This document shows positions 24,766 through 33,841 of a stretch of 64,000 nucleotides of DNA, in pieces. Under the pieces are notes generated by a model. The model saw nothing but the letters and a program-made list of their open reading frames with translations. It did no database searches and was not told the origin of the DNA. The stretch is taken from NCBI RefSeq assembly GCF_014873145.1, contig NZ_JADBEK010000001.1, positions 2,108,001 to 2,172,000 on the forward strand. The letters are read 5' to 3'. The translations under genes and the position numbers were made by a program. This DNA is from Nonomuraea angiospora. Its GTDB lineage: Bacteria > Actinomycetota > Actinomycetes > Streptosporangiales > Streptosporangiaceae. Position 1 is the stretch's first letter; the number at the start of each line of letters is the position of its first letter.

Positions 24766-27700
24766 CACCGTGGCCGGAGGGAGCTGACCGGGTGGTGTTC
24801 CGGCTGGCCGAGGCGATCGGGCATCCGGAGTTCGCGTGGCCGCGGACGCTGCTGCGCTACCCCGTGCGCTGGGAGCGGCCGTCGCTGCGGATCGGGGAAC
24901 TGCGGCTGGTGGACGACGCCGGGGAGGCTGTGCCGTTCCAGCCGGCCGACGTCGTCGAGGCGGACGGCCTCGCGGTCTCCGCCGTCATCTGCTTCTTCGC
25001 CGACCTGGCCCCGGAGCGGACCCGCGCCTTCGTACTCTCCGCGGGGACCCCGGCCCGGCCGGACCGGCCCGTGCGCGTCGAGGTCTCCGACAGTCACACC
25101 GTCCTCGACAGCGGAGTGCTGCGCGTACGGTTGCCCGCCTCGCAGGCCGCCGACGGGGTCGCGCCGGGGCCGGTGACCGCGTGGGACCGGGGACGCGGCT
25201 GGGCCGGGCGCTCGCAGGTCCGCGGCGGCGTGGAACGCGTGGAGTCCCGGCTGTTGGAGAGCGGCCCGCTGTTCGCGGACTACGAGATCGCCTACCACTT
25301 CACGCACGGCGCACGGTACACCGCGACCGTCCGCTGCCTCCAGGGCTGCGACTTCGTCGAGCTCTCCGAGGAGATGACCGGGCTGGAGCACGCCGGTGCC
25401 GCCTGGGAGCTGGCCTGGACCGGCTGCTCCCCCACGCATCGCTTCTCCTCCGCCTGGCCCGGCTCGCAGGACGCCGCCGACCACCTCGACCCCGGGAGTC
25501 CGGAGACGTACCGGTGGCCCGGCATCGACGAGCCGCTGACCCTCGGCGGCGGCGGCGAGGACCCGAACTTCTCCGGCCCCGGCGGCACCGAGCGGCCGCA
25601 CGAGGACTATCTGTTCACCGTCGGGCCGTACGCGCCGAGCTTCGCGTGGAACGTCCGGCCGCACGCTGCCTTCTGGGACGTGCGCACGGATGACGCGATG
25701 GCCGTCTTCATCCGGGACCACGCGCGGTGGGACGACCGGTCCTACGCGTCCTGGGCCTCCTCCGACCTGCTGCAGATCCGGTTCAAGCACGCCGAGGGGG
25801 TGCTGCGCTGGACCTGGCCGCTGCGTACCGGGACCCGCTCGACCGGGATCGCCTTCTACGACCACGAGCGGGATCGCGAGGTGCTGCGGCGGCAGGCGGA
25901 CGGCGTCGGCGCCGCCTACCAGAGCACCTACGCGCGCGACCTGCACCACTGGCAGGGCACGCTGAGCCTGGACCGCGTCAAGGACTGGCGGCTCGCCTAC
26001 GACGGCAGGCGTCCCGAGCGGGTCGCGACCGAGGGCGAGTTCGCGACCGCCGAGGACTTCCTGGCCGCGCTGTTCGCGGGCGACGAGGGGCCGCGCCTGA
26101 TCGCCCGCGGCGTCAACGACCTGGCCGGCTACCTCAACATCGGGCAGCGTCCGCTCTACGACCGGTTCCTCGACGGCTACGACCGGCTCGCGGGCCGGCT
26201 GAGCCCGGGGCAGCGCCGCCAGGTGGACGCGCTGCTGCTGCTCACCGGCTACGTGTCGGCGAACGAGGAGATGACGCCGATCCTGCGGATGTTCGGCGGG
26301 CATCCGAACTTCCTGGCCGACGGCAAGGCGGCCCTGGCCTGCCTGGCCTGGCTGTTCCCGGGCCACGAGGCGGCGCCAGGCTGGCTCGACCAGTTCGGGA
26401 AGGCCGCCGAGCTCGCCGCGCGCTTCCACACGCGGCCGGCGCTCCCCGGCCAGGAGTCGTCCGCTGGGCGCTGGACCGAGAGCCTGTCCACGTACGTGTG
26501 GGCCTTCCTGCGGCCGATGACGCTCGGCAACGCCCTGGCCCGGCGTGCCGACGGGCGCAACCGCCTGGCGACGCCGGAGTTCGCGGCGGTCGGCGACTGG
26601 CTCGTCAACGCCCTGACGGCGCCGGTCCTGACCTCCGAGCACGGCGCGGCGCGCCTGCATCCCGCGCAGGGCGCGCACGCCTTCTGGCCCCGCCGTCCCC
26701 CGATCGAGATGCGGCTGCTCGGCGAGGCGCTGCGCCATTTCCGGCCGCTGGTCGCCGAGCACCTGCTGTGGGGCAGCGACGCCGAGGCCAAGCACCTGGA
26801 CAGCCGTCCAGGGGCACCGGACCCGTGGCGCCCGCTCGTCGAGACAGCGGGCAACACCGGCACGAACCCCCGCCTGCGCAGCTCCAAGTACACCGGCTAC
26901 GGCATCACGCTGCGCGCCGACGTGGACGAGCCCTCCGAGGTCGCCGTCTTCCTCCAGCAGGTCGATCACGGGCCGAACTACCGCTGGGGCATCGCCGACG
27001 ACAACGGCTCCGGGCACCTCTACTACTACGCCGCGGGGCGGTCCTACAGCGGCCACGGTCCCGAGGACGCGGGTGACCGGCGCGTCCCCGACGCCACGTT
27101 CGCCACGTCGTGCGCCGTGTGGAAGGACGGCTCGTTCCGCTCGATCGGCCAGAACACGCTCGACAGGCCCTTCCACGACCTCGGCTGGGCGCAGTTCGCC
27201 GAGATCGTCCCGCATCCGGACGGTCCGGTGGCCGGCGCGTACCGGAGCCGGAGCGTCCTGCTGATGGGGGCCGACTACATCGCGACCTACGACGCGTTCG
27301 CGCCCGATCAGCGCACCGTCTGGACCTGGTCGGCGCTCACGCGGCCCACGGGCCACGACGCCAACAGCTTCACGTTCCTGCCGGACCGCATGCCGTACAT
27401 TCATATCGTGCGAGGCGCGCGGCGGGACGGCGAGATCGTGACACCGGCCTCGCGGATCCTGCGCCTGGAGGGCGGCGACGGCGACATCCTGGCGATCGTC
27501 AGCCACCGCGAGGACCTGAGCGTGACCACCACGGCCCCTTGGGGAGCGCGGATCAGCACGCCGCACGCGGTCGACCACGTGTTCCGCCACGAGGGCGGGC
27601 CGGTGGAAGTCGCCGCGGACGGCCTGCGCTTCCTCGGGACGGCCGGCGCCGTCCGGCTCCGGCACGACGGCCGGCGGCAGCTCGCCCTGTTCCGCGGCAC

Positions 27701-28652
27701 GCTCATCGGCGCCGGCGACGTCACGCTGACCAGCGGCGATCCGGAGCTCGCCATCAGCCTCGACTTCCGGGAGCCGCGCGCGATCGAGGGCACGTACCAG
27801 ACGCGGAAGGCTGCGACGGCGCGGCTGCGCGTCGCGGGCGGTCTGGGTCGCGCGCGGATCTTCATCGACGGCGTCCCGGCACGCGCCACCCCGCTCAGTG
27901 ACGAGGAGGTCTCCGTCGAACTGCCCGAAGGGCGGCATCGCTGGGAGCTCACCGAGGGCGTGCCGCGTCCGGTCCCCTCGCGGGTGCTGCGGACCGAGAA
28001 CGTCAGCGGTGGCGCCGTCGTGCATTTCACCCACTCCGCCGCGGCGGACTCGTACGACGTCCAGCGCAGCACGGACGGCGGCGTGACGTGGGAAAGCGCA
28101 GGCTCGGCGCGGCGAAGCCCCGTCACGCTGTCCGGCCTGGCGAACGGCGCCAAATACCACGTCCGCGTCGTCGCGGGGAACGGCGAGCCGGGCCCCGACT
28201 ACCCCGTCTACGCGACCGGCGGGCCTCCCCCGGCTCCCGACGGGCTCCGGCTCCGGCTGTCGGACGGCAAGGTGACCGCGACGTGGGGCGAGGTCCTCGG
28301 CGCCGGCCGGTATCGCCTGTACCGGCGGCGCAAGGGCACCGACGGATACCGCGAGGTCTTCGCGGGCTTGGCGTTCGGCCACAGCGAAGACGTGGCGGGC
28401 GTGGTGCCGGGCCTGGCCGAGCCGTCGTCCGGTGAGCTGCCCGCGGGCGTCACGGTCCACGAGTACGCCGTCGCCGCCGAGAACGGCAACGGCGTCGGAG
28501 CGAAGTCGCCCCCGGTGGACACCGACCCGCGCGGCTGGCGGCACTGGGAGCCGCCGGTCGAGGAGGCGTTCCGGCGCCGGCACACCTACAACCGGCCCCC
28601 GTACACGCCCGATCCGGTGACTCCGGCGCACTACACGGAGGATCGCCGATGA
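24762..28652 (+). CDS. Giant polysaccharide-lyase-like protein (RIFT-barrel, helical toroid, beta-sandwich, FN3)
   Basis: A 1,296-residue protein with no signal peptide, the largest in the window. The N-terminal ~250 residues look like a RIFT-barrel domain of the exo-rhamnogalacturonan-lyase-like type (LRIGELRLVDDAGEAVPFQ ... APERTRAFVLSAG). Residues about 400-720 are helical (YLNIGQRPLYDRFLDGYDRL, GHPNFLADGKAALACLAW, GRWTESLSTYVWAFLRP), like the alpha/alpha toroid of heparinase II/III and related lyases. A beta-sandwich follows (KYTGYGITLRADVDEP, NYRWGIADDNGSGHLYYY), and two fibronectin type III-like domains span about 1070-1250. Catalytic Tyr/His/Asn cannot be fixed without alignment. Its GTG overlaps the permease stop and its TGA overlaps the udh ATG. 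Intracellular cleavage of an imported acidic oligosaccharide to free uronate is the best inference. Confidence 0.72.
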   Translation: MTPWPEGADRVVFRLAEAIGHPEFAWPRTLLRYPVRWERPSLRIGELRLVDDAGEAVPFQPADVVEADGLAVSAVICFFADLAPERTRAFVLSAGTPARPDRPVRVEVSDSHTVLDSGVLRVRLPASQAADGVAPGPVTAWDRGRGWAGRSQVRGGVERVESRLLESGPLFADYEIAYHFTHGARYTATVRCLQGCDFVELSEEMTGLEHAGAAWELAWTGCSPTHRFSSAWPGSQDAADHLDPGSPETYRWPGIDEPLTLGGGGEDPNFSGPGGTERPHEDYLFTVGPYAPSFAWNVRPHAAFWDVRTDDAMAVFIRDHARWDDRSYASWASSDLLQIRFKHAEGVLRWTWPLRTGTRSTGIAFYDHERDREVLRRQADGVGAAYQSTYARDLHHWQGTLSLDRVKDWRLAYDGRRPERVATEGEFATAEDFLAALFAGDEGPRLIARGVNDLAGYLNIGQRPLYDRFLDGYDRLAGRLSPGQRRQVDALLLLTGYVSANEEMTPILRMFGGHPNFLADGKAALACLAWLFPGHEAAPGWLDQFGKAAELAARFHTRPALPGQESSAGRWTESLSTYVWAFLRPMTLGNALARRADGRNRLATPEFAAVGDWLVNALTAPVLTSEHGAARLHPAQGAHAFWPRRPPIEMRLLGEALRHFRPLVAEHLLWGSDAEAKHLDSRPGAPDPWRPLVETAGNTGTNPRLRSSKYTGYGITLRADVDEPSEVAVFLQQVDHGPNYRWGIADDNGSGHLYYYAAGRSYSGHGPEDAGDRRVPDATFATSCAVWKDGSFRSIGQNTLDRPFHDLGWAQFAEIVPHPDGPVAGAYRSRSVLLMGADYIATYDAFAPDQRTVWTWSALTRPTGHDANSFTFLPDRMPYIHIVRGARRDGEIVTPASRILRLEGGDGDILAIVSHREDLSVTTTAPWGARISTPHAVDHVFRHEGGPVEVAADGLRFLGTAGAVRLRHDGRRQLALFRGTLIGAGDVTLTSGDPELAISLDFREPRAIEGTYQTRKAATARLRVAGGLGRARIFIDGVPARATPLSDEEVSVELPEGRHRWELTEGVPRPVPSRVLRTENVSGGAVVHFTHSAAADSYDVQRSTDGGVTWESAGSARRSPVTLSGLANGAKYHVRVVAGNGEPGPDYPVYATGGPPPAPDGLRLRLSDGKVTATWGEVLGAGRYRLYRRRKGTDGYREVFAGLAFGHSEDVAGVVPGLAEPSSGELPAGVTVHEYAVAAENGNGVGAKSPPVDTDPRGWRHWEPPVEEAFRRRHTYNRPPYTPDPVTPAHYTEDRR

Positions 28653-29440
28653 CCCGCCGGATCCTCGTCACGGGGGCTGCGGGCCGCATCGGAACGGCGC
28701 TCCGCCCGCTGCTGGCCCGGCCCGGCAGAACGCTGCGGCTGCTCGACATCGCGCCGCTGGGGCCCGCCGCCCCGGGCGAGGAGCTCCGGCAGGTGTCCTT
28801 CACCGACCCCGACGCCCTCGGCGAGGCGTGCCGGGGCGTGGACGCGGTCGTGCACCTCGGCGGGCTCAGCGGTGAGGCGTCATGGGAGCGGATCCTGGCG
28901 GCCAACGTGGACGGCACCCAGAAGGTCCTCGAAGCCGTGCGCGGGCAGGGCGTGCCGAAGGTCGTCCTCGCCTCCAGCATCCACGCCGCCGGGTTCTGGA
29001 CCAGGGACGACGGTGTCCTCCCCGCGGACGTGCCGCCCCGCCCCGACACCTACTACGGCGTCAGCAAGGCGACGGTGGAGGCCCTCGGCAGCCTGTACCA
29101 CTCCCGTTTCGGGATCGACGTCAGCTGCCTGCGCATCGGGGCGTTCCGGCCGCGGCCCGTCGCGCTTGCCGACCTGGCGATCTGGCTCTCGTACGGGGAC
29201 GCGGCGCGGCTGGTCGAGGCGTGCCTGGCCGCGAAACCGCCGGGGTTCCGGCTGCTGTGGGGCATCTCGGCCAACACCCGGCGCTGGTGGTCGCTCGCCG
29301 AGGGCGAGGCGATCGGCTACCGGCCGCTGGACGACGCCGAACGCTTCGCCGACGGCATTCCCGGGGCGGACGCCTTCGACCCCGCCGATCCACTGCTCCA
29401 CCGGGTGGGCGGAGGCTTCTGCGACATGCCTCTCGGCTGA
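28649..29440 (+). CDS. udh: Uronate dehydrogenase
   Basis: A 263-residue NAD-dependent extended SDR strongly resembling uronate dehydrogenase (EC 1.1.1.203), which oxidises D-glucuronate or D-galacturonate to the aldarolactone. Seen: cofactor motif TGAAGRIG (8-15), DAVVHLGG (65-72), VVLASSIHAAGF with the catalytic Ser, and YGVSK with Tyr136/Lys140; further on LRIGAF and LLWGISANTRRWWS match the family. Length is normal. ATG 28649 overlaps the preceding stop (ATGA). As the last gene of the operon it predicts that a uronic acid is an end product of the cluster. The C-terminal codons are duplicated imperfectly downstream of the stop. Confidence 0.9.
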   Translation: MTRRILVTGAAGRIGTALRPLLARPGRTLRLLDIAPLGPAAPGEELRQVSFTDPDALGEACRGVDAVVHLGGLSGEASWERILAANVDGTQKVLEAVRGQGVPKVVLASSIHAAGFWTRDDGVLPADVPPRPDTYYGVSKATVEALGSLYHSRFGIDVSCLRIGAFRPRPVALADLAIWLSYGDAARLVEACLAAKPPGFRLLWGISANTRRWWSLAEGEAIGYRPLDDAERFADGIPGADAFDPADPLLHRVGGGFCDMPLG

Positions 29441-29486
29441 TCCGGCGGGGACCTCCGCGACATGCCGTTCGGCCGATCCGGCGGGG
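29421..29486. repeat. Imperfect direct repeat of the udh 3' end
   Basis: GCGACATGCC plus 20 more bases at 29421-29450 recurs at 29457-29486 with about three mismatches and a 36-bp period (12 codons). The first copy contains the TGA stop of udh; in the second copy the stop is CGA. It overlaps the start of the terminator hairpin. Confidence 0.85.
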
Positions 29487-29506
29487 CGGGCTTCCCGCCC
29501 CGCCGG
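29478..29506. terminator. Bidirectional terminator between udh and the ABC exporter
   Basis: CCGGCGGGGCGGG (29478-29490) and CCCGCCCCGCCGG (29494-29506) form a perfect 13-bp stem with a 3-base loop (CTT). It lies between two convergent operons, 37 bp past udh and 7 bp from the exporter stop, and can serve both strands. Confidence 0.85.
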
Positions 29507-29513
29507 GAACGGG

Positions 29514-31466
29514 TCAGTCGACCTCCACGACGGCCTGGGCGAACTGGGCCGAGTACAGGCGGGCGTAGGCCCCGCCCTCGGCCAGCAGCGACTCGTGCGT
29601 GCCCTGCTCCACGATCCGGCCGTCCTCCATGACGAGGATCAGGCTGGCGTCGCGGATCGTGGACAGCCGGTGGGCGATCACGAAGCTGGTGCGCCCCTCG
29701 CGCAGCGAGCTCATCGCCCGCTGGATGAGCACCTCGGTGCGGGTGTCGACCGAGCTGGTGGCCTCGTCCAGGATCAGGATCGCCGGCTCGGACAGGAACG
29801 CCCGGGCGATCGTGATCAGCTGCTTCTCGCCCGCGCTGACCGTCCCGCCCTCCTCGTCGATCATCGTGTCGTAGCCGTCGGGCAGCGTGTGCGCGATGCG
29901 GTCCACGTGGGCGGCCTCCGCGGCGGCCTCGATCCGCTCGCGGGTGGCGCCCTCCGCCCCGTAGCCGATGTTGTCCGCGATGGTGCCGCCGAACAGCCAG
30001 GTGTCCTGCAGCACCATGCCGATGTTGGCGCGCAGCTCCTCCCTGGACATCTCGGCGATGTCGACGCCGTCGAGCGTGATGCGGCCGCCGGTCACCTCGT
30101 AGAAGCGCATGATGAGGTTGACCAGCGTCGTCTTGCCCGCTCCCGTGGGGCCGACGATGGCCACGGTCTGGCCGGGCTCCACGGTCAGCGACAGGTTCTC
30201 GATCAGCGGCCGGTCCGGCGCGTACCGGAAGGACACGTTCTCGAACGCCACCCGTCCCCTGACCTGCGCCGGCCGCTCCGGCTTGGCCGGCTCCTCCGAC
30301 TGCTCGGGAGCCTCCAGCAGCTCGAAGACCCGCTCGGCCGAGGCGACGCCCGACTGCACCAGGTTGGCCATGCCGGCCACCTGGGTCAGCGGCTGGCTGA
30401 ACTGCCGCGAGTACTGGATGAAGGCCTGCACGTCGCCCAGCGAGATCGAGCCCGAGGCCACCTTGAACCCGCCCACCACGGCGACCAGCACGTAGTTGAG
30501 GTTGCCGATGAACATCATCGCCGGCTGGATGATCCCGGAGATGAACTGGGCGCGGAAGCTGGAGGTGAACAGGGCGTCGTTGTGCTGCTCGAAGATCTCG
30601 GCGGCCTCCTTCTGCCTGCCGAACACCTTGACCAGCGTGTGGCCGCCGTACATCTCCTCGATGTGGCCGTTGAGCTTGCCCGTCGAGGACCACTGCTTGA
30701 TGAACTGCGGCTGCGAGCGCTTGCCGATGACGGTGGTGACGTAGACCGACACCGGCACGCTGACCAGCGCGATGAGGGCCAGCACGGGCGAGATCCAGAA
30801 CATCACCACGAGCACCGCCACGACCGTCAGCACCGAGGAGATGAGCTGGCTCATCGTCTGCTGCAGCGTCTGGGCGATGTTGTCGGTGTCGTTGGTGGCG
30901 CGGCTGAGGATCTCGCCGCGCGGCTGGCCGTCGAAGTAGCTCAGCGGCAGCCGCCCCAGCTTGGCCTCGATCCGCTCGCGCAGCCGGAACGCCGCCCGCT
31001 GCACGATGGTCGTGGTCAGCCGGAACTGCACGATGCCGAGCAGCGCCGCCACCACGTAGATCGCCAGCACCCAGGCCAGCACCTGGGCCAGCGCGGTGAA
31101 GTCGATGCCCTGGCCGGGCACCACGTTCATCGACGACACCAGGTCGGCGAACGTGCCCTGGCCCTTGGCGCGCAGCCCCGCCACGGCCTGTTCCTTGGTG
31201 ACCCCGGCGGGCAGCTGGGCCCCGATGATGCCGGCGAAGATCAGGTCGGTGGCGTGGCCGAGGATCTTGGGACCCGTCACGGTCAGCGCGACGCTGGCCG
31301 TGCCGAGGGCCAGGACGACGGCCAGCAGCGTGCGCTCGGGGCGCAGCAGCCGCAGCACGCTGCGGAGCGTGCCGCCGAAGTCGAGGGCCTTCTCGGCGGG
31401 CCCGGACATCATCCTGCCCGGCCCGAAACCGGGCTGGGGCCGGCGCGCGGGCGCTTGGGTCGTCAT
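29514..31466 (-). CDS. ABC exporter half-transporter, subunit B (heterodimeric)
   Basis: A 650-residue fusion of a six-helix exporter membrane domain (residues about 40-360) and a nucleotide-binding domain (about 400-640). It has Walker A GPTGAGKTT, Walker B ILILDEATSS with the catalytic Glu, and an H-loop IAHRLST, but the signature motif is TVSAGEKQ rather than LSGGQ. The membrane domain includes an extra extracytoplasmic loop (IIGAQLPAGVTKEQAVAG) between the first two helices. The ATG at 31466 overlaps the partner's stop by 4 bp. With the upstream gene it forms a heterodimeric exporter, likely exporting drugs or lipids. The TetR gene upstream is the probable regulator. Confidence 0.93.
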   Translation of the reverse strand: MTTQAPARRPQPGFGPGRMMSGPAEKALDFGGTLRSVLRLLRPERTLLAVVLALGTASVALTVTGPKILGHATDLIFAGIIGAQLPAGVTKEQAVAGLRAKGQGTFADLVSSMNVVPGQGIDFTALAQVLAWVLAIYVVAALLGIVQFRLTTTIVQRAAFRLRERIEAKLGRLPLSYFDGQPRGEILSRATNDTDNIAQTLQQTMSQLISSVLTVVAVLVVMFWISPVLALIALVSVPVSVYVTTVIGKRSQPQFIKQWSSTGKLNGHIEEMYGGHTLVKVFGRQKEAAEIFEQHNDALFTSSFRAQFISGIIQPAMMFIGNLNYVLVAVVGGFKVASGSISLGDVQAFIQYSRQFSQPLTQVAGMANLVQSGVASAERVFELLEAPEQSEEPAKPERPAQVRGRVAFENVSFRYAPDRPLIENLSLTVEPGQTVAIVGPTGAGKTTLVNLIMRFYEVTGGRITLDGVDIAEMSREELRANIGMVLQDTWLFGGTIADNIGYGAEGATRERIEAAAEAAHVDRIAHTLPDGYDTMIDEEGGTVSAGEKQLITIARAFLSEPAILILDEATSSVDTRTEVLIQRAMSSLREGRTSFVIAHRLSTIRDASLILVMEDGRIVEQGTHESLLAEGGAYARLYSAQFAQAVVEVD

Positions 31467-33199
31467 GCCGCGGCCTCCTGTTCGGTGAGCTGGGACAGCA
31501 CGATCTCCCGGTAGGTCGGGCAGGTCGTCATGAGTTCGGCGTGGGTGCCGCTGCCGACCACGCGGCCCTCGTCGAGGACGAGGATGCGGTCGGCGTCGCG
31601 GATGGTGTTCACCCGCTGGGCCACGATGACCATCGTGGCGTCGGCGATCTCCTCGGCCAGCGCCGCGCGCAGCCGGGCGTCGGTGGCGTAGTCGAGGGCG
31701 GAGAAGGAGTCGTCGAACAGGAAGATCTCGGGCCGGTGCACCAGGGTCCTGGCGATGGCCAGGCGCTGGCGCTGGCCGCCGGAGACGTTCGTGCCGCCCT
31801 GGGAGATCGGCTCGTCGAGGCCGCCGGGCATCGCCTCGACGAACTCGCGGGCCTGGGCCACCTCCAGGGCCTTCCACAGCTCCTCGTCCGTCGCGTCCGG
31901 CCGGCCGTACCTCAGGTTGGAGGCGACGGTGCCGGAGAAGAGGTAAGGAGACTGCGGGACCAGGCCGACCGCCCGGGAGAGCGCGGCCTCGTCGAGGTCG
32001 CGCACGTCGACGCCGTCGACGAGCACCTCGCCGGCGGTCGCGTCGAACAGGCGCGGGATGAGGTTGAGCAGCGTCGTCTTGCCGCTGCCCGTGCTGCCGA
32101 TGATCGCGGTCGTACGGCCGGGCCGCGCCGTGAAGCTCACGTCGCACAGCACCGGCTCCTCGGCGCCCGGGTAGCGGAAGTCCACGGACCGCAGCTCCAG
32201 CTCGCCCAGATGTCTGTCCGGGGTGACGGGGGCCTTCGGCGGGTGCACGGTCGGCTCGGTGTCGAGCACCTCCTCGATGCGCTCGGCGCACACCTCGGCC
32301 CGCGGGATCATCATGAACATGAACATCGCCATCATCACCGACATGAGGATCTGCATCAGGTAGGAGATGACCGCGGTCAGCGCGCCCACCTGCATGGATC
32401 CGTCGGCGATGCGGTGCCCGCCGAACCACACCACGGCGACGCTGGAGACGTTCACCACCAGCATCACCGAGGGGAACATCAGCGCCATCAGCCGCCCGAC
32501 CCGCAGCGACACGTCGGTCAGCTGGTCGTTGGCCACGCCGAAGCGCTCGCGCTCGTGCTTGTCGCGGACGAAGGCCCTGATGACCCGGATGCCGGTGATC
32601 TGCTCGCGCAGCACCTGGTTGATCCGGTCGATGCGCTCCTGCATCGTGCGGAAGAGCGGGCGCATCAGCACCACGATCACGCCCACGATGACGATCATCA
32701 CGGGCAGCACGACGAGCAGCAGCGACGACAGCGCCGCGTCCTGGCGCAGCGCCAGCACGATGCCGCCGACGCACATGATCGGCGCCGCCACCATCATCGT
32801 GAACGTCATCAGCACGAGCAGCTGGACCTGCTGCACGTCGTTGGTGGTCCGGGTGATCAGGGACGGGGCGCCGAACCTGTTGACCTCCTGGGCGGAGAAG
32901 TGCTGCACCCGGTGGAAGATCGCGGCCCGCAGGTCCCGGCCCAGGGCCATCGAGGTGCGGGCGCCGTAGTAGACGGCCACGATCGAGCAGACGATCTGGA
33001 TGAGGGTCACACCGAGCATCACCAGCCCGATGCGCATGATGGTGCCGGTGTCGCCCTTGACGACGCCGTCGTCGATGATGTCGGCGTTGAGCGTGGGGAG
33101 ATAGAGCGTGGCCAGGGTCTGCACGAACTGGAAGAGGACCACGAGCGTGATCTCTTTCCCGTACGGCCTGAGCTGGACCCGCAGGAGACGGAGCAGCAT
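31463..33199 (-). CDS. ABC exporter half-transporter, subunit A (heterodimeric)
   Basis: A 578-residue exporter half with six membrane helices (residues 1-310) and an ATPase domain. Walker A is GSTGSGKTT and the signature NVSGGQRQR is canonical, but Walker B reads EIFLFDDSFSALD, with Asp replacing the catalytic Glu. Together with the non-canonical signature in the partner this gives one degenerate and one active ATP site, the hallmark of heterodimeric exporters such as TM287/288. The ATG at 33199 overlaps the TetR stop (TGATG); a TTG one codon earlier is possible. Gene order on the minus strand is tetR, subunit A, subunit B. Confidence 0.92.
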   Translation of the reverse strand: MLLRLLRVQLRPYGKEITLVVLFQFVQTLATLYLPTLNADIIDDGVVKGDTGTIMRIGLVMLGVTLIQIVCSIVAVYYGARTSMALGRDLRAAIFHRVQHFSAQEVNRFGAPSLITRTTNDVQQVQLLVLMTFTMMVAAPIMCVGGIVLALRQDAALSSLLLVVLPVMIVIVGVIVVLMRPLFRTMQERIDRINQVLREQITGIRVIRAFVRDKHERERFGVANDQLTDVSLRVGRLMALMFPSVMLVVNVSSVAVVWFGGHRIADGSMQVGALTAVISYLMQILMSVMMAMFMFMMIPRAEVCAERIEEVLDTEPTVHPPKAPVTPDRHLGELELRSVDFRYPGAEEPVLCDVSFTARPGRTTAIIGSTGSGKTTLLNLIPRLFDATAGEVLVDGVDVRDLDEAALSRAVGLVPQSPYLFSGTVASNLRYGRPDATDEELWKALEVAQAREFVEAMPGGLDEPISQGGTNVSGGQRQRLAIARTLVHRPEIFLFDDSFSALDYATDARLRAALAEEIADATMVIVAQRVNTIRDADRILVLDEGRVVGSGTHAELMTTCPTYREIVLSQLTEQEAAA

Positions 33200-33825
33200 C
33201 AAGAGGAGCTTTCTGTCGATGGGGTGGTATCGGGCCGCACGAGCAGCCCGTCGAGCAGGACGGAGACGATCTCCTCGTCGTCCAGGTCGCCGAACTCGCC
33301 GATCCGGCCGAAGCCGCGGTGCTCGCTCGACGCGATCAGCACGAGCAGCAGCTGCGCCGTGGCCTGGGGCGAGCGGCGCAGCCGGTCGCGGTCGGGCTCG
33401 ATCAGGGCGGCCAGGCCGTCCACGATCAGACGCCGGCCCTCCATGATCTGCTCGAAGAACTCGGCGTCGTCGGCCATCAGCTGCTTGGGCACGGCCATGA
33501 GGTTGGCGTTGGCCCTCATCCCCTTCCGCAGCATCGCGACCGCCTCGCTCAGCCGCTCACGCAGCTCGGCCCGCGTGCCGATGGACGCCAGCGCCTGCGC
33601 CGCCGGCCGCGAGTCGAAGGCGACCATCAGCGTCGCCCGCAGCAGCGAGGCCTTGTCGGGGAAGACGCCGAAGATCGTGCCCTCGGCCACGCCCGCGGCC
33701 TCGGCGATCTGACGGGTGCTCACCGCGGCGCCGAACTCGCGCAGCAGCGGGAGCGTGGCGGCGATGAGCGCGGCACGGCGGTCTTCCGGCGCCATGGCCG
33801 GCACCCTTCGTCTCCTCCTGTTCAT
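33199..33825 (-). CDS. TetR/AcrR family regulator of the ABC exporter
   Basis: A 208-residue repressor with an N-terminal TetR helix-turn-helix (STRQIAEAAGVAEGTIFGVFPDKASLL, here residues about 35-61; recognition helix EGTIFGVF) and a divergent helical ligand-binding domain. The ATG at 33825 is chosen because the alternative GTG at 33855 lies inside the operator palindrome; no strong Shine-Dalgarno distinguishes them. It overlaps the exporter gene start, so the three genes are one operon and the repressor is probably autoregulated through the palindrome at 33842-33857. Confidence 0.9.
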   Translation of the reverse strand: MNRRRRRVPAMAPEDRRAALIAATLPLLREFGAAVSTRQIAEAAGVAEGTIFGVFPDKASLLRATLMVAFDSRPAAQALASIGTRAELRERLSEAVAMLRKGMRANANLMAVPKQLMADDAEFFEQIMEGRRLIVDGLAALIEPDRDRLRRSPQATAQLLLVLIASSEHRGFGRIGEFGDLDDEEIVSVLLDGLLVRPDTTPSTESSS

Positions 33826-33841
33826 AGCGGGCAATCCTAAT

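Noticed and set aside
24426..28631. A 1,401-codon open frame on the minus strand, opposite the giant lyase-like gene
   Set aside because: Its composition is Arg/Gly/Val/Glu-rich without domains, and the plus-strand frame has clear domains, operon overlaps at both ends and normal codon bias. It is an antisense shadow caused by the GC-rich third positions.
29514..32774. A single 1,086-codon ABC protein spanning both exporter genes
   Set aside because: The N-terminal part is out of frame with subunit A and has no domain; the ATG at 31466 overlapping the upstream stop gives a normal exporter half.
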